Assembly: GCA_041485385.1 (NCBI GenBank)
Contig: JBGPJM010000005.1
Location: 1-56,415, forward strand
Length of the DNA stretch: 56,415 bases
From: JBGPJM01 sp041485385
Lineage (GTDB): Bacteria > Planctomycetota > Phycisphaerae > Phycisphaerales > UBA1924
Reading direction: 5' to 3'
Part shown: piece by piece, positions 32,541-41,307 of the stretch
Layout of the letters: the number at the start of each line of letters is the position of its first letter
Numbering within the stretch: the stretch's first letter is position 1
Notes under the pieces: model-generated
What the model saw: only the letters and a program-made list of their open reading frames with translations
Told to the model about the DNA's origin: nothing
Databases searched by the model: none
Program-made: the position numbers and the translations under genes

Positions 32541-33542
32541 TCAGGAATGAGCGGGGGCGAACCTGCCCATGGGGATGGTGGCCATCGTGTGCAGGCCCGG
32601 GGGCGCGGCGAGGAGGGGCGCGATGCAGTTGAGGGTGATGGCGGAGGTGGCGATATCGCCATGGACGCCGCCGGCGAGGGTGAGGTCCAGGGGCGGCTCG
32701 CCGTGGATGACGACGCGGTCGTGGGGGTTGTCCTGGCCGATGGCGGCCTGGAACTCCAGCGTGATGACCTTCTTGTCGCCCGCGTAGCCATTGGCGACCT
32801 GGCGCACGCCTGCGGACCTGCCCTTTGGGATGGGGCCCAGCGCGCAGGTGAGGTCGCGGGCGGCCTTGACCGGCTCGATCGATTCCTCCCAGCGGGTGAC
32901 GCCGAGGCCGAGGTATTTCGAGATGAAGTGGAGGGACTCGCCGAGGCCGACATGGCGGAGGGAGCCGTCCTTGATTTTGGCCGCGAACTGCTGATCGTCG
33001 AGGCCGGCGCCGATCTTCTGCTGGAAGGGGACGCGCCGGGTGGTGGCGTCCTGGATGCGCCAGACGTGGACCGAGCGGACGGACTTGCAGACGGCGGTGG
33101 CGAAGACCGGGAGGGTGTCCATGAGGAACCCCGGGTTGACGCCGGTGCCGAGGAGGCGGGCCTTGTTCTTGACGGCGAGGTCGTGGAGCTCCTTGGCGAG
33201 GGCATCATGGCGGAGCCAGGGGAAGAGGAGCTCCTCGCAGGTGGAGACGATGCTGACGCCACGGCGGAGGAGGTCGCGGAGGGTGGGAGCGCATTTGGCG
33301 AGGTCGGAGCTGGTGGTGACCAGGGCGCAGTCGATGTCGCGCCAGTTGGTGACGGCGTCGAGGGAGGGGAGGACCGTTAGGGTGCCCGCACCGGCCTTGG
33401 GGACGACGGTGGAGAGCGGCTTGCCGGCGATGTCGGGGGCGGAATCGACGGCGGCGACGACGCGGCCGAGACCGCGTTCGACGAGGTCGGCGACGATGAT
33501 CCGCCCGAGGGGACCCAGGCCGACGTGGAGGATGCGGTGCAT
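32541..33542 (-). CDS. DapB-like NAD(P)-binding oxidoreductase
   Basis: 333 residues from ATG 33542, with AAGGAG eight bases upstream; the frame is open further up but without homology. The N-terminus (HRILHVGLGPLGRIIVADLV) is a Rossmann fold of the dihydrodipicolinate reductase type. CALVTTSSDLAKCAPTLRDL and GVSIVSTCEELLFPW follow the usual DapB order, and LLGTGVNPGFLMDTLPVF is the segment shared with 2,4-diaminopentanoate dehydrogenase and related amino-acid dehydrogenases. It is probably a dehydrogenase of a small amino acid or amine rather than the lysine-pathway enzyme, which is about 60 residues shorter. 95 bases separate it from the GH127 start, so they may share a transcript, but no metabolic link is clear. 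Confidence 0.85.
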   Translation of the reverse strand: MHRILHVGLGPLGRIIVADLVERGLGRVVAAVDSAPDIAGKPLSTVVPKAGAGTLTVLPSLDAVTNWRDIDCALVTTSSDLAKCAPTLRDLLRRGVSIVSTCEELLFPWLRHDALAKELHDLAVKNKARLLGTGVNPGFLMDTLPVFATAVCKSVRSVHVWRIQDATTRRVPFQQKIGAGLDDQQFAAKIKDGSLRHVGLGESLHFISKYLGLGVTRWEESIEPVKAARDLTCALGPIPKGRSAGVRQVANGYAGDKKVITLEFQAAIGQDNPHDRVVIHGEPPLDLTLAGGVHGDIATSAITLNCIAPLLAAPPGLHTMATIPMGRFAPAHS

Positions 33543-33728
33543 CGGGGAGGCTCCTTGGAGCGTGCGCTGGGCGGCAACCGAGGGCTTGGGTGCGAGGGTC
33601 GGAACCATAGCCGCGGCTGCGGAGACCGGTGGACGACCCCGCGCCGTCACTTCCTGGACGCTGCCTCGCCGCTTTGACACTCCGGCGCAACCAACTAGAC
33701 TGGCGTGGCGACGAGCCCGTTTTGAGTC

Positions 33729-35864
33729 ATGACTGTCCCCACCCGCTCTCCGCCACTCTCCCCAATGCCCCCACCCGAACTGCGGTACAACCCCGGCAAG
33801 GTTCCAGAGGGCTACGCGGCCATTCCGATCAGCGTGAGCCAGAAGAACGCCCCCATCCGGCTGTGCGCGCTGGTCCGGGTCCAAGCTGACCCGGTGGGTG
33901 GGCACCTGGTGGTGCTGCGGGATCTTGTGGATGCGCGCGTCTTCCTGGGGTGCATCGCCGACTCGGGCGACGGCAAGGGCGGCGGGGGCGGGGGGGCGCA
34001 GGTGCACGAGTGGGTGGAGATCTGGGTGCAGACGATCGATGGGCTGGGCGCATCGCTCCCGGCGTACCGGCAGCAGCTCTCGAACTCGGAGATGGACCTG
34101 CGGTGGTCGCAGATGGTCGCGGCCTTCGACCGGTTCGAGCGCCCGATCATCTATAAGACGGGGTGGGAGGGGGGCGACGGGAGTGCGGGGGGGGGCGGCG
34201 GGGGCGGTCGCGGGGCGGGTGCGCCGGTCATGCTCCTGGACATCGCCAAGCGGGAGCCGGTCGACGCGGTTGATCGGGAGACGGGGGACAAGTGGACGTT
34301 GTGCACGGACGATTCGCTACTGGCGAAGGTGACCCTGGCTCCCTATACGACATCGCTGGACCGCTACCTGTACCTGCCGGCGCTGGAGGCCGCATCAGTT
34401 TTCGTGCCGATCACCCGGGACTCGCCGACATCGGCGAGCACGAAGGGGATGACGGAAGTCGAGGCGGGGCGGACGGGCCTGGTGCACCTGAATCCCGGGG
34501 CGGGGCTGATGCTGGTCCGGTCGCTCGGGCAGCTGAGCCTGGAGGCGTACACCGATCTGCTCACCGGGGGATCGTGGGCGGGGTGGCCGCACGGGAAGAC
34601 GGCGGCAGATACCGGGCTTTCCACCCGGGCGCAGGGGAGCGGGGCGACGACCGGGGGCGGAGACGGGGCGGCGGACGGCGGGCTCTTTCTTGGTCAACAG
34701 GGGAAGTGGGGGCGGCTGGTGGAGACGTTCCACCTGAAGACGCGGGCGCTGGCGGATGCGATCGACGTTGTGCGGACCCATGCGCGGACGGCGCAGCGTC
34801 CGTTCCTGAATCTCCGGATGGAGAGCTTCGCCGTGCACCTCGGGCAGCCGGCGCGGGGGTTGCCGCACCTGTGGGCGGCGCGGGTAACGCTGGTGGACCC
34901 GGGGAGTGCGGTGGCGCTGCCGATCAAGTCCAGTGATCATCGGTACTACGTCGCGCCCGATGCCGAGGCGATGACGATCTTCCGGCCGGCGTCGGCGGGG
35001 CGGCCCACCAGCGGGCGTGCGACGGTCCGGATCCGCGAGGTGCTGACGCAGCAGGGGGAGCAGACGGTGCTGGAGGGGACGCTGGCGACGGAAGAGAAGA
35101 TCGACGCCTCGAAGAACGATTTGGTTTGGGTGCGGCTGAGCCTGGGATCGTCGCGCGTGGACCTATATGGGTCGCTGGAAGCCGACGCGGCCCTGGCCAA
35201 GGGAGAGTGGCGGTTCCGCACGTTGTCGCAGCGGCACGGGGCGGAGGAATCGAAGCAGATCCAGGCGGCGAAGGGCGTGCCGCTGACGGGCTCGTCGTTC
35301 GAGATCGTGCCGCTGGTGTCGACGCCGTGCGACCTGTACTCGCTGGGGGTGCTGGCGGTGCGGATTCTCCTGTGCCAGCAGAAGTCGGACCTGCCGGTGG
35401 TGCTGGACGAGGTGCTGAGCCTGGCCCGCCAGCTGGCGAAGGAGCACGACGAATCGGTGAGCCTGCCGACGCGGATCGGGGCGGTGTTCTCCGGGGATCC
35501 GAGGTGGGCGTCGCTGCTGGGGCCGCACAGGCTGACGACGGAGAAGATCGAGCCGGCGGAGGCGCTGGACCTGGTGCCGGCGGCGTTGTGGTACGACACG
35601 CTGGGGGCGATCGTGCGGATGTTCCCGGGGATCGGCCCGGACAGCCGCTGCACGGACCTGGGCGATGCGAGGGAGGGGGGGCTGCACCTGGTGTTCGACC
35701 AGGCGCTGGAGGACGCGGAGCGGCTGATCCGGAAGACGCGGAGCCTCATCGTGATAGACTGGAACTACAACCGGGAGATCCACGCGGTGGTGCGCCAGTA
35801 CCTCGGCGGGTCGCCTGTCTCTCCGGGGCAGCCGGCGGCCAGGCCCGGGACGAAGGCCCGCTGA
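33729..35864 (+). CDS. T6SS-associated protein with degenerate kinase-like C-terminal half
   Basis: 711 residues from ATG 33729. The N-terminal ~200 residues (GYAAIPISVSQKNAPIRLC, VFLGCIADSG) are unrecognised and contain two poly-Gly stretches. The C-terminal half has traces of a protein-kinase fold: LADAIDVVRTHA and FLNLRMESFAVHL stand where the catalytic loop HRDLKPxN would be, ARVTLVDPGSAV where DFG would be, and TPCDLYSLGVLAVRILL (about residues 532-548) is a good kinase subdomain IX. The catalytic Lys, HRD Asp and DFG cannot be assigned, so it should be inactive. It opens the T6SS locus, 72 bases before the lipoprotein gene, on the same strand. A second pseudokinase lies at 36568. Confidence 0.7.
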   Translation: MTVPTRSPPLSPMPPPELRYNPGKVPEGYAAIPISVSQKNAPIRLCALVRVQADPVGGHLVVLRDLVDARVFLGCIADSGDGKGGGGGGAQVHEWVEIWVQTIDGLGASLPAYRQQLSNSEMDLRWSQMVAAFDRFERPIIYKTGWEGGDGSAGGGGGGGRGAGAPVMLLDIAKREPVDAVDRETGDKWTLCTDDSLLAKVTLAPYTTSLDRYLYLPALEAASVFVPITRDSPTSASTKGMTEVEAGRTGLVHLNPGAGLMLVRSLGQLSLEAYTDLLTGGSWAGWPHGKTAADTGLSTRAQGSGATTGGGDGAADGGLFLGQQGKWGRLVETFHLKTRALADAIDVVRTHARTAQRPFLNLRMESFAVHLGQPARGLPHLWAARVTLVDPGSAVALPIKSSDHRYYVAPDAEAMTIFRPASAGRPTSGRATVRIREVLTQQGEQTVLEGTLATEEKIDASKNDLVWVRLSLGSSRVDLYGSLEADAALAKGEWRFRTLSQRHGAEESKQIQAAKGVPLTGSSFEIVPLVSTPCDLYSLGVLAVRILLCQQKSDLPVVLDEVLSLARQLAKEHDESVSLPTRIGAVFSGDPRWASLLGPHRLTTEKIEPAEALDLVPAALWYDTLGAIVRMFPGIGPDSRCTDLGDAREGGLHLVFDQALEDAERLIRKTRSLIVIDWNYNREIHAVVRQYLGGSPVSPGQPAARPGTKAR
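34187..34195 (+). repeat. G9 homopolymer in a coding region
   Basis: Nine G in a row inside the 711-codon gene, within a run of Gly codons. G5 and G7 runs occur at about 33980-33997. Candidates for slipped-strand frameshifting. Confidence 0.7.
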
Positions 35865-35936
35865 GCGGGCCGGGTCGCGTGTACGTGGGGCCGTGCGGGG
35901 AATCGGAGCGGGGGCGGGGAACGAAGGAGTGGCTCG

Positions 35937-36458
35937 ATGAAGACGCTGTCGTGCAAGGTGCTGGTGATGGGCGTGCTGGGGCTGGTGGCGGCGATGGGCC
36001 TGGGGTGCTCCGGTCCGCACATGAGCCGGCACGACGTGGTCGTGTCGATGGACGAGTCGCTCAAGGTCGCGGGGACCACGCCGACGGTGAGGGTGGACAT
36101 CGTCGGGATTCCGGACACGGAGAGGGAGCAGTGGGCGGGGAAGACGATCAACGACTACTGGAGGGCCGGCGACGGGCTGCGGAAGGACGCGGTCGCCCGC
36201 AAGGAGATGAGCTTCGCTGCGGGCAGGACCGAATCGCAGACGCTCAAGAAGACCGACTCGCAATGGGACGAGTGGGCGAAGCGCAAGGCGATGCACCTGG
36301 TGATCATCGCCGACCTGTCGGGCGGGACGGATGGCCGCAGGCTCATCCTGCCGCTTGACTCGACGAGGTGGAAGCCCGAGGACAAGACGATCAAGATCGT
36401 CGTGCAGAGCAGCCGGCTGAGGTGCGACACCGACCCGGAGCCGGAGGAGAAGAAGTAG
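35937..36458 (+). CDS. Putative T6SS-associated lipoprotein (TssJ position)
   Basis: 173 residues; AAGGAG lies eight bases before the ATG. Lipoprotein signal peptide: KVLVMGVLGLVAAMGLGCSG, with Cys24 as the lipidated residue and Ser at +2, which favours the outer membrane if Lol rules apply. The mature part (TPTVRVDIVGIPDTEREQW, AMHLVIIADLSGG, TIKIVVQSSRL) looks like a small beta-sandwich. TssJ is a short outer-membrane lipoprotein of that fold which binds TssM, and this gene sits where tssJ could be. Sequence similarity to TssJ is not evident, so the equivalence is inference from size, lipobox and place. Confidence 0.75.
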   Translation: MKTLSCKVLVMGVLGLVAAMGLGCSGPHMSRHDVVVSMDESLKVAGTTPTVRVDIVGIPDTEREQWAGKTINDYWRAGDGLRKDAVARKEMSFAAGRTESQTLKKTDSQWDEWAKRKAMHLVIIADLSGGTDGRRLILPLDSTRWKPEDKTIKIVVQSSRLRCDTDPEPEEKK

Positions 36459-36519
36459 TCGTTTGATCGTTCGGGTGAATCCGGCGCGCGAGCGGTGACG
36501 GAGGGCGCAGGGGCCGGGC

Positions 36520-36544
36520 CCGGCGAGGGGCGTTGCCCCGCCGG
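36520..36544 (+). promoter_or_regulatory. GC-rich hairpin before the pseudokinase-FGE gene
   Basis: CCGGC-GA-GGGGC (36520-36531) pairs with GCCCCGCCGG (36535-36544) around GTT, with a two-base bulge. It lies 24 bases before the ATG at 36568 and no U-run follows. It may limit readthrough from the lipoprotein gene or stabilise its mRNA. Confidence 0.45.
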
Positions 36545-36567
36545 CGTTTGCGCGTGAGATGTAACTG

Positions 36568-39500
36568 ATGCCAAGGTTCGGTCAATACCAGACGGTTTCG
36601 GAGATCCACCGGAGCGGCCTGGGGTCGGTGTGGAGCGCGCGTTCGGAGGCCGACTCGCGGGTGCGGTTCGCGATCAAGACGTGCATGCCGGACGTGGACA
36701 TCGCGGGGTACGAGCAGGCCGAGGCGGCGGTCCGCCTGTTCATCGAGCAGGCCGCGGTGCAGCAGAAACTGGGGCGGGCCACCGACTCGGTGTGGGCGCC
36801 GCTGCACGAGTACGGGCGGCTGACGGCGGAGGACGCGGCGGCCACCGCCCAGGAGGCCGGAGAAGAAGCGCCGCCCGCCGGGAGCGTGCCGCCGGTCGGG
36901 GCGTATTCCGTGAGCGATCTGTGCGCGCGGTCGTCGCTGGAGCGGGTGCTGGCTTCGCGCGTGAAGCTGGACGCGAGGGGGATCGCGGCGATCCTCCGCG
37001 CGGTGGTCACGGGGCTGCGTCAGATCACGCAGGTGGGGGGGCGGCCGCACGGGAACCTGCGCCCGACGAACGTCCTTCTGTCGGGCGATGGGGAGCTTTC
37101 GGGCCTGCGGGTGCTGCTGGCGGACCCGCTGCCGACCAGCCGCGTGCAGGCGCAGCGGGACGAGCAGGCGGACGTGCGGGCGGTCGGCGAACTGATGTGC
37201 GCGCTGGTGACGCTCCAGCCGTTCCGGGAGCGCGGCGCCGGCGGGACAGCGTCGGAGTCGCCGGAATGGAACCGGCTGCCGGGCGGGTCGAAGTGGCGGG
37301 AGCTGTGCAACCAGCTGCTGGACACCGACCCGACGCGCCAGCGGATGACGCTGGAGGAGATCGAGCAGGCGATCGAGAGGCTTAGCGCGCCGCCGGGGGT
37401 GAACAAGAAGTTCATCTTCATCGGGGTCGCGGCGGCGCTGGTGGCGGTGGGGGTATCGATCCCGGTCTATTTCAATCATCGCGAGAAGCAGCGACTCAAG
37501 CAGGAGCGCCTGGCGGAAGTACTGCGGCAGCAGCAGGACCAGACGCGTGTGGCGTGGGAGACGCTGTGCCGCGAGTACAAGGACTGGTTCGGCCTGTTCA
37601 TCAAGGATCTGGAGAAGAAGCCTCCGACGGTGACGCCGGCGGGGACGGCACAGGCGCCGGTGTACGCCACGCGCCGGGAGCTTTACCGGGCCGACCCGTA
37701 CCTGAAGCCGTTGATCGATCCGCTGCCCTCGGACCCGGATGTGCTGTTCAAGATTGCCGGCGTGGGGCGCATGAACCTGGACGAGCTGGGAAAGCAGCCG
37801 CCGGCGGATGTCGTCGGCGCAGAGGGGATCAGGCAGACGGCCCAGCTGGCCGAGCAGGTGCAGAGGCTCAAGGATGGCCTCGGCGGCGCCGGGTGGGCGC
37901 TCCTGGCGACGTGCTCGGCGGGGGCCACCACGCTCGAGCAGTACGGGCTGGCGCAGGAGGCCAAGTGGATGCGCGATCTGGCCGAGGGGGTGCGTCCGGG
38001 CGAGGGGCGGGTGCTCTCGAAGGGGATCGACGCGGTGCTGGCGGCGGCGCCGACGGTCACGCGCCTGGGGGAGCAGCTGGCCGGGATCCAGCGAAGGAAG
38101 GCCGTGCTCACGGCCAGCGGCGACGCGGTGCAGGTCGCGTTGGCCGGGTGGCTTGAAGGGCAGGCCAAGCGGCCCGGGAAGCCCGAGGGGGTGACGCTGC
38201 AGGACATCCAGGACCTCGCGAGGGACCTGGATGCGGCCGACCAGCTGGCGCAGAGGGTCGACAAGTTCCTCGGGGACAAGAGCGGCGAGGGGTGGGACAA
38301 CACGGACAAGGAGCTCTACCAGCGCAACGGGACGGTGTACGCGGCGCTGGCGCGGGGCGAGAAGCCGACGGCCGAGCTGTTCGCGGCGTGGCTCCGCGAG
38401 GCGGGGGACTACCGGAAGATCGATCCCAGCCTAGACCCGCGGAGGGCGGGCGACACGCAGGTTCTCTTGGCGGAGGTGCGGAAGAGCGGCGAGGCGCTGG
38501 AGAAAGACTGGGAGACGCCGCTGGCGCCCGAGGTCGCCGCCCGCATAGAGAAGCTCGCGGCGGACCAGGCGTCGCTGGTCTCCCGCCCCTTCGACGCGAC
38601 GACGCGGGCCTCGATCGACCGCGACTATGCGCTGCTCAAGGGCGCGCTGGCCGAGGTCCGGCTGTCGCTGGGCAACCAGATCGAGACCGTGCGGGCCAGC
38701 CGTGCCGCGAACGCGGGCGAGCTGAGGGACCGTCTGAAGCGCACCTCGCAGATCGTCCCGCGCGGCGAGGAGGTGAACAAGTTCTGGGTGGCCGAGCGGG
38801 ACAAGCTGATGGCGGCTTTCCCGGACGAACAGTTCAAGGCCCTGGGGAGGGTGACGCAGTCGCTGCATGAGGCGCTGACGAAGCTCGACGCGGCGGTGCC
38901 TGCGGGGCTCGACGCGGGGGCGCAGCCCGCGGAGTGGATGGCGGCGATCTCACAGGAGTCCTGGCTGCAGCGGGACCGCGCCATCGACGAGGCGCTGAAC
39001 GCATGGCGGGCCACGCAGACGGGGAACGTGGATCCCACGGCGCAGTCGTTCGCCGAGATGCAGGCCTCGGTGTCGCAGCAGTACACCGCCTGGCTCACGC
39101 CGGCCCGGAAGCTCGCGGACGACCTGCGCGCGGCCGACTCGATGCTCGCCGAGGCGTACGGCTTGAACGAGCCCGGTCCCGATGGGAAGCAGTTGGGCTC
39201 GCTCGCGGAGGGGTGGAAGGACGCGCCGCTGCTGAAGGTCGCGGCAGTGGCCGGCAAGGTCGCCCCGATCACCTCCCGGATCGGCGCGCTCGCGGATCTG
39301 GAACGGGCCGGCGACCCAGTCGCCCTGGCGGAGATCGTCGGCGCGGCCGACGCCAAGCCGGAGCGGAGGCTGGGCGCATGGCGGCGGCTGTCCAGCGCGA
39401 GCCCGGCCTGGCCCTCGACCCTGGCGCAGCTCAGGCAGGAGCCGGCGCTTGAGCGGCAGGTGGAGCAGATCGTCAGCGGCATCCGCGCCGACGATCGCCG

Positions 39501-41022
39501 GACGAGGCTGGGCGCGGAGCTCGCGGCGGAGAAGCCGGCGCGCTGGAAGCGGTGTTTCGCCGCCTTGACGGCCCCCGCCGACATCGAGGCCGCGGCGGGC
39601 ATGGCCCGCGACTTCGCGGTCGACGCCGGCACGCTCCCCGGGCCGCAGCAGTACAACCTGCTGCTGGCGGGCTTCAAGCAAGCCAGCGCCGAGAACATCC
39701 CGGAGGATCAGGCCGGGGCGCTGATCCAGGGGTTCGCCCAGCGGGCCGCGGCGCTCGACGGCGTCGGCGCGCGCCCGGAGGTGGCGGCCCTTCTGGGTCC
39801 GCTGAACCAGCTCGTGGATCCGAACAAGATCGAGCCCCCGAAGACGCCGACGACGAAGCTCGGCCCCGGCTCGCTCCCGGATCCGAACACCTGGACGGGT
39901 GATGACCAGGGCCCCAGCCTGACGTTCACGCGCAGCTCAAAGGATGGGCGCACGAAGGTCACGCTGTACTTCCTGCGCGTGGACAAGGACGAGACGGGGA
40001 AGACCCTCGATGATCCGTTCTACCTGAGCGCCACGGAGGTCTCTCTCAGGGAGTTCATCAACATTGTCGAGCTGAACTCGGCCTGGCCGGAGGTCCGCAA
40101 GGCGCTCTTCGCGTTCGATCCGGAGCGGGCGGACAGCGAGCGCAGCGGCCCGTGCGTGTGGACCGTCCCGTCCAACCGGCTCATCGCCGTCTGCGGCGAG
40201 TGGCTGCGGGGCAACCGGGCCATGGTCAGCGGCAAGCACCCGGCGTACCCAGACGAGCTCCGCAACAAGGGGGACCCGACCGGGCGGGCGATCGCCGAAG
40301 CGTTCCGGCCGAAGGACGACCACCCGATGCAGCAGCTTTCCCCCGGCTGTGCGCTGCTGGTGGCACGGCTGGCCGGCTGCCAGCTCCCGACTTCGGCGCA
40401 GTGGAAGGCCGCCTACATCGCCTCGCTGCAGGATGGGCAGGACCGCGTGGTCAACCTGCGGGACGCGACGTGGCAGAAGCAGTACGACCACATCAAGGCC
40501 ACGCACGGCGCACTGCAGCGCGAGGGGTCCAGCAGCTTCGAGGGGTTCAACTGGCCCGACGATGGCGCGTTCCCGAGGTCGGAGGCCGATAAGGCCAAGC
40601 CGGACCCCGCGGCCAAGGACGACGGCTACCTGTGGTTCGCGCCCGTCGGCAGCGACAATGCCAAGGAGGGGTTCCATCACCTGCGGGGCAATGTCGCAGA
40701 GTTCGTCGTCGATGCCCCGCCGCCGCCGGCGGGCGACCCCGTGAGCAACGCGGCGATCGTCCGGTTCCTCAAGAGCAACAAAGGCCAGATCGGCGTGATC
40801 GGCGGTTCGGCGCTGTCGTCGCCCGATCCGCCCGGCGTGTGGCAGAAGGCGCAGCGGGTGGAGGACCTGGGTTTCAAGGAGACCGAGGCGGACCAGGGGT
40901 ACGCCGACGTCGGCTTCCGCCTGGCCTTCTCCGCCAAGGGCAGCGCGCCCCCGCGTGTGCCGCTGGCGCAGCAGGCGCGCGAGAAGCTCGATGCGCTGGG
41001 GAGGTACCTCGCGCCGCAGTGA
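36568..41022 (+). CDS. Pseudokinase-TM-FGE-like fusion protein of the T6SS locus
   Basis: 1484 residues. Residues 5-275 form a protein-kinase fold: glycine loop HRSGLGSVWSAR, VAIK-like RFAIKTCM (Lys37 kept), then GGRPHGNLRPTNVLLS (161-168: catalytic Asp replaced by Asn) and LLADPLP (185-188) where DFG should be, so catalysis is doubtful. One TM follows (281-302, FIFIGVAAALVAVGVSIPVY). About 800 residues of helical sequence come next, then a formylglycine-generating-enzyme/SUMF1-like domain (about 1115-1470: FYLSATEVSLREFINIV, CQLPTSAQWKAAYIA, FHHLRGNVAEFVVDA, IGVIGGSALSS, YADVGFRLAF) without the FGE active-site cysteines. The part after the TM is paralogous to the same part of the protein at 49344. 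In Pseudomonas, T6SS kinase PpkA is stimulated by the FGE-like periplasmic protein TagR; this looks like both in one chain. Confidence 0.85.
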   Translation: MPRFGQYQTVSEIHRSGLGSVWSARSEADSRVRFAIKTCMPDVDIAGYEQAEAAVRLFIEQAAVQQKLGRATDSVWAPLHEYGRLTAEDAAATAQEAGEEAPPAGSVPPVGAYSVSDLCARSSLERVLASRVKLDARGIAAILRAVVTGLRQITQVGGRPHGNLRPTNVLLSGDGELSGLRVLLADPLPTSRVQAQRDEQADVRAVGELMCALVTLQPFRERGAGGTASESPEWNRLPGGSKWRELCNQLLDTDPTRQRMTLEEIEQAIERLSAPPGVNKKFIFIGVAAALVAVGVSIPVYFNHREKQRLKQERLAEVLRQQQDQTRVAWETLCREYKDWFGLFIKDLEKKPPTVTPAGTAQAPVYATRRELYRADPYLKPLIDPLPSDPDVLFKIAGVGRMNLDELGKQPPADVVGAEGIRQTAQLAEQVQRLKDGLGGAGWALLATCSAGATTLEQYGLAQEAKWMRDLAEGVRPGEGRVLSKGIDAVLAAAPTVTRLGEQLAGIQRRKAVLTASGDAVQVALAGWLEGQAKRPGKPEGVTLQDIQDLARDLDAADQLAQRVDKFLGDKSGEGWDNTDKELYQRNGTVYAALARGEKPTAELFAAWLREAGDYRKIDPSLDPRRAGDTQVLLAEVRKSGEALEKDWETPLAPEVAARIEKLAADQASLVSRPFDATTRASIDRDYALLKGALAEVRLSLGNQIETVRASRAANAGELRDRLKRTSQIVPRGEEVNKFWVAERDKLMAAFPDEQFKALGRVTQSLHEALTKLDAAVPAGLDAGAQPAEWMAAISQESWLQRDRAIDEALNAWRATQTGNVDPTAQSFAEMQASVSQQYTAWLTPARKLADDLRAADSMLAEAYGLNEPGPDGKQLGSLAEGWKDAPLLKVAAVAGKVAPITSRIGALADLERAGDPVALAEIVGAADAKPERRLGAWRRLSSASPAWPSTLAQLRQEPALERQVEQIVSGIRADDRRTRLGAELAAEKPARWKRCFAALTAPADIEAAAGMARDFAVDAGTLPGPQQYNLLLAGFKQASAENIPEDQAGALIQGFAQRAAALDGVGARPEVAALLGPLNQLVDPNKIEPPKTPTTKLGPGSLPDPNTWTGDDQGPSLTFTRSSKDGRTKVTLYFLRVDKDETGKTLDDPFYLSATEVSLREFINIVELNSAWPEVRKALFAFDPERADSERSGPCVWTVPSNRLIAVCGEWLRGNRAMVSGKHPAYPDELRNKGDPTGRAIAEAFRPKDDHPMQQLSPGCALLVARLAGCQLPTSAQWKAAYIASLQDGQDRVVNLRDATWQKQYDHIKATHGALQREGSSSFEGFNWPDDGAFPRSEADKAKPDPAAKDDGYLWFAPVGSDNAKEGFHHLRGNVAEFVVDAPPPPAGDPVSNAAIVRFLKSNKGQIGVIGGSALSSPDPPGVWQKAQRVEDLGFKETEADQGYADVGFRLAFSAKGSAPPRVPLAQQAREKLDALGRYLAPQ

Positions 41023-41046
41023 TCCCGGATCGGCGGCGAGCCGGGC

Positions 41047-41307
41047 TCAGTCACGCGGGCGGACGGTCTCGGCGCCGGCGTAGCCGTTGTCGGTCTGCCG
41101 GGCCCGGACCTGGGCGAGAAGGCGCGGGTTCTGGTCCACGAGGGTCCCTCCCAGGGCGTCGCCCGCGACCAGGCGTGTGGTCCCATAGTTCGAGGGGTGC
41201 ATCCCGGCCGCGTCGTCCATGGCCGAGGTGGTGGCGCTGTAGCTCGAGCACCCTCCCAGGATGATCAACGCAGCCGCCGCCAGAACGACAGACTTCACTC
41301 GGCGCAT
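41047..41307 (-). CDS. Small lipoprotein
   Basis: 86 residues from ATG 41307; GAGGAG lies eight bases upstream. Signal peptide MRRVKSVVLAAAALIILGGC with lipobox ILGGC. The mature 66 residues (SSYSATTSAMDDAAGMHPSN) are polar and end RARQTDNGYAGAETVRPRD. No family known. It converges on the pseudokinase-FGE gene with 24 bases between stops, and is divergent from the tssK operon. Whether it belongs to the secretion system is unknown. Confidence 0.75.
   Translation of the reverse strand: MRRVKSVVLAAAALIILGGCSSYSATTSAMDDAAGMHPSNYGTTRLVAGDALGGTLVDQNPRLLAQVRARQTDNGYAGAETVRPRD

Noticed and set aside
36568..41022. Active serine/threonine kinase or active formylglycine-generating enzyme
   Set aside because: The HRD Asp is Asn, DFG is absent, and the FGE cysteines are missing.
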